Part shown: positions 5,006 through 5,346 of the stretch, piece after piece | Position numbering within the stretch: position 1 is the first letter of the stretch | Layout: each line of letters opens with the position of its first letter | Source of the DNA: Bacillota bacterium | Lineage (GTDB): Bacteria > Bacillota > UBA4882 > JAAYXC01 | Length of the DNA: 5,346 nucleotides | NCBI GenBank assembly: GCA_012516115.1 | Contig: JAAYXC010000397.1 | Location: 1-5,346 of the forward strand | Direction: 5' to 3' | Position numbers and translations under genes: made by a program | Notes under the pieces: model-generated | What the model saw: the letters and a program-made list of their open reading frames with translations, nothing else | Database searches by the model: none | What the model was told of the DNA's origin: nothing

Positions 5006-5346
5006 TCAGGGATTTATTCCATCCTCTCCCCGAGGAGGATGATCCGGGGCTATGGTGGCGAGGCAGCGGGCGAAGCGCTTGTAGTATTTTTCCAGGCCCG
5101 CCTTGGTGGCCCGACCGTGGGCTTCTTCGTCTTCCAATTTCCGCGACAAAACGTAGGTCACGGTTTCCCGGACCCTCGTCAGCCTGACGGGCGGCCGCCC
5201 TACCCTTCCCCGTTCTCCGAGCTGCGAGTGACCGGTGACGGGTTCTGTAAAAGCTTCGCCCCCGCCTCCTCGTAGCCCGCCAGGTCCGCGGGCCTAAAGA
5301 GGACGAAACGGACTTCGGCAAGGGCTAGTCCACCCTTCCTTAGCTC
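5006..5346 (-). pseudogene. 3' part of an unrecognised - strand gene, apparently frameshifted
   Basis: Entering from the right edge, one - strand frame (5346 to the TAG at 5202-5200) reads a plausible protein, AEVRFVLFRPADLAGYEEAG then AKLL. After about 5250 it turns into poor sequence and stops. A second - strand frame becomes protein-like from about 5245, EPVTGHSQLGERGRVGRPPV, then RETVTYVLSRKLEDEEAHGR and AGLEKYYKRFARCLATIAP, ending at TGA 5008-5006. The second frame is closed upstream by a TAG near 5296-5294, so neither covers the whole. The two join if one base is missing, or two are extra, around 5240-5257. That means a decayed gene, a sequencing error, or less likely recoding; I see no slippery heptamer. 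The C-terminal part is helical and charged. I do not recognise the family. Confidence 0.5.

Noticed and set aside
4740..5042. 100-codon + strand open frame and the 120-codon - strand frame at 4959-5321
   Set aside because: Both are driven by the 9-base CACAGAGG array (LCALRASVV and NHRGAEGTEG peptides), a typical source of false small proteins. The second also cuts across the more protein-like frames of the broken gene.

Overview
This 5,346-base window is GC-rich chromosomal DNA, apart from a short AT-rich patch at about 4701-4740. It looks bacterial: Shine-Dalgarno sites are clear, one gene starts with GTG, and a toxin-antitoxin pair shares an ATGA overlap. A LysM protein built from Cys-framed repeats that open with CPG is a style I associate with high-GC Clostridia such as Moorella or Desulfotomaculum relatives. 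That assignment is tentative; nothing here fixes the species.

Layout. Positions 1-122 hold a nearly all-purine, heptamer-phased repeat leading to a good ribosome binding site. On the + strand follow a glycoside hydrolase related to family 42 (123-2168) and, 51 bases later, a ten-helix EamA/DMT-type transporter (2220-3110), probably one transcript. On the - strand, converging on the transporter and overlapping its tail by 38 bases, is a protein of four LysM repeats (3073-3789). Upstream of it is a hairpin terminator facing left (3901-3939), which closes a vapBC-type toxin-antitoxin operon on the - strand (VapC 3996-4418; VapB 4415-4687). The operon has a recognisable promoter with a perfect 14-base palindrome in its spacer. 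From 4741 to 5005 there is no convincing gene, but there are two 9-base-phased degenerate repeat arrays on opposite strands. The right edge holds the end of a - strand gene (5006-5346) whose reading frame appears broken.

How the parts work together. The hydrolase and transporter may form a small cytoplasmic carbohydrate-handling unit with membrane export or import of a small metabolite, but the substrate cannot be read from sequence. The LysM protein would bind peptidoglycan or spore-coat glycan. VapBC is a self-regulating addiction module. I found no clearly new multi-gene system. The most unusual items are the three phased repeat arrays, the broken gene abutting one of them, the convergent gene overlap, and the atypical active site of the hydrolase.
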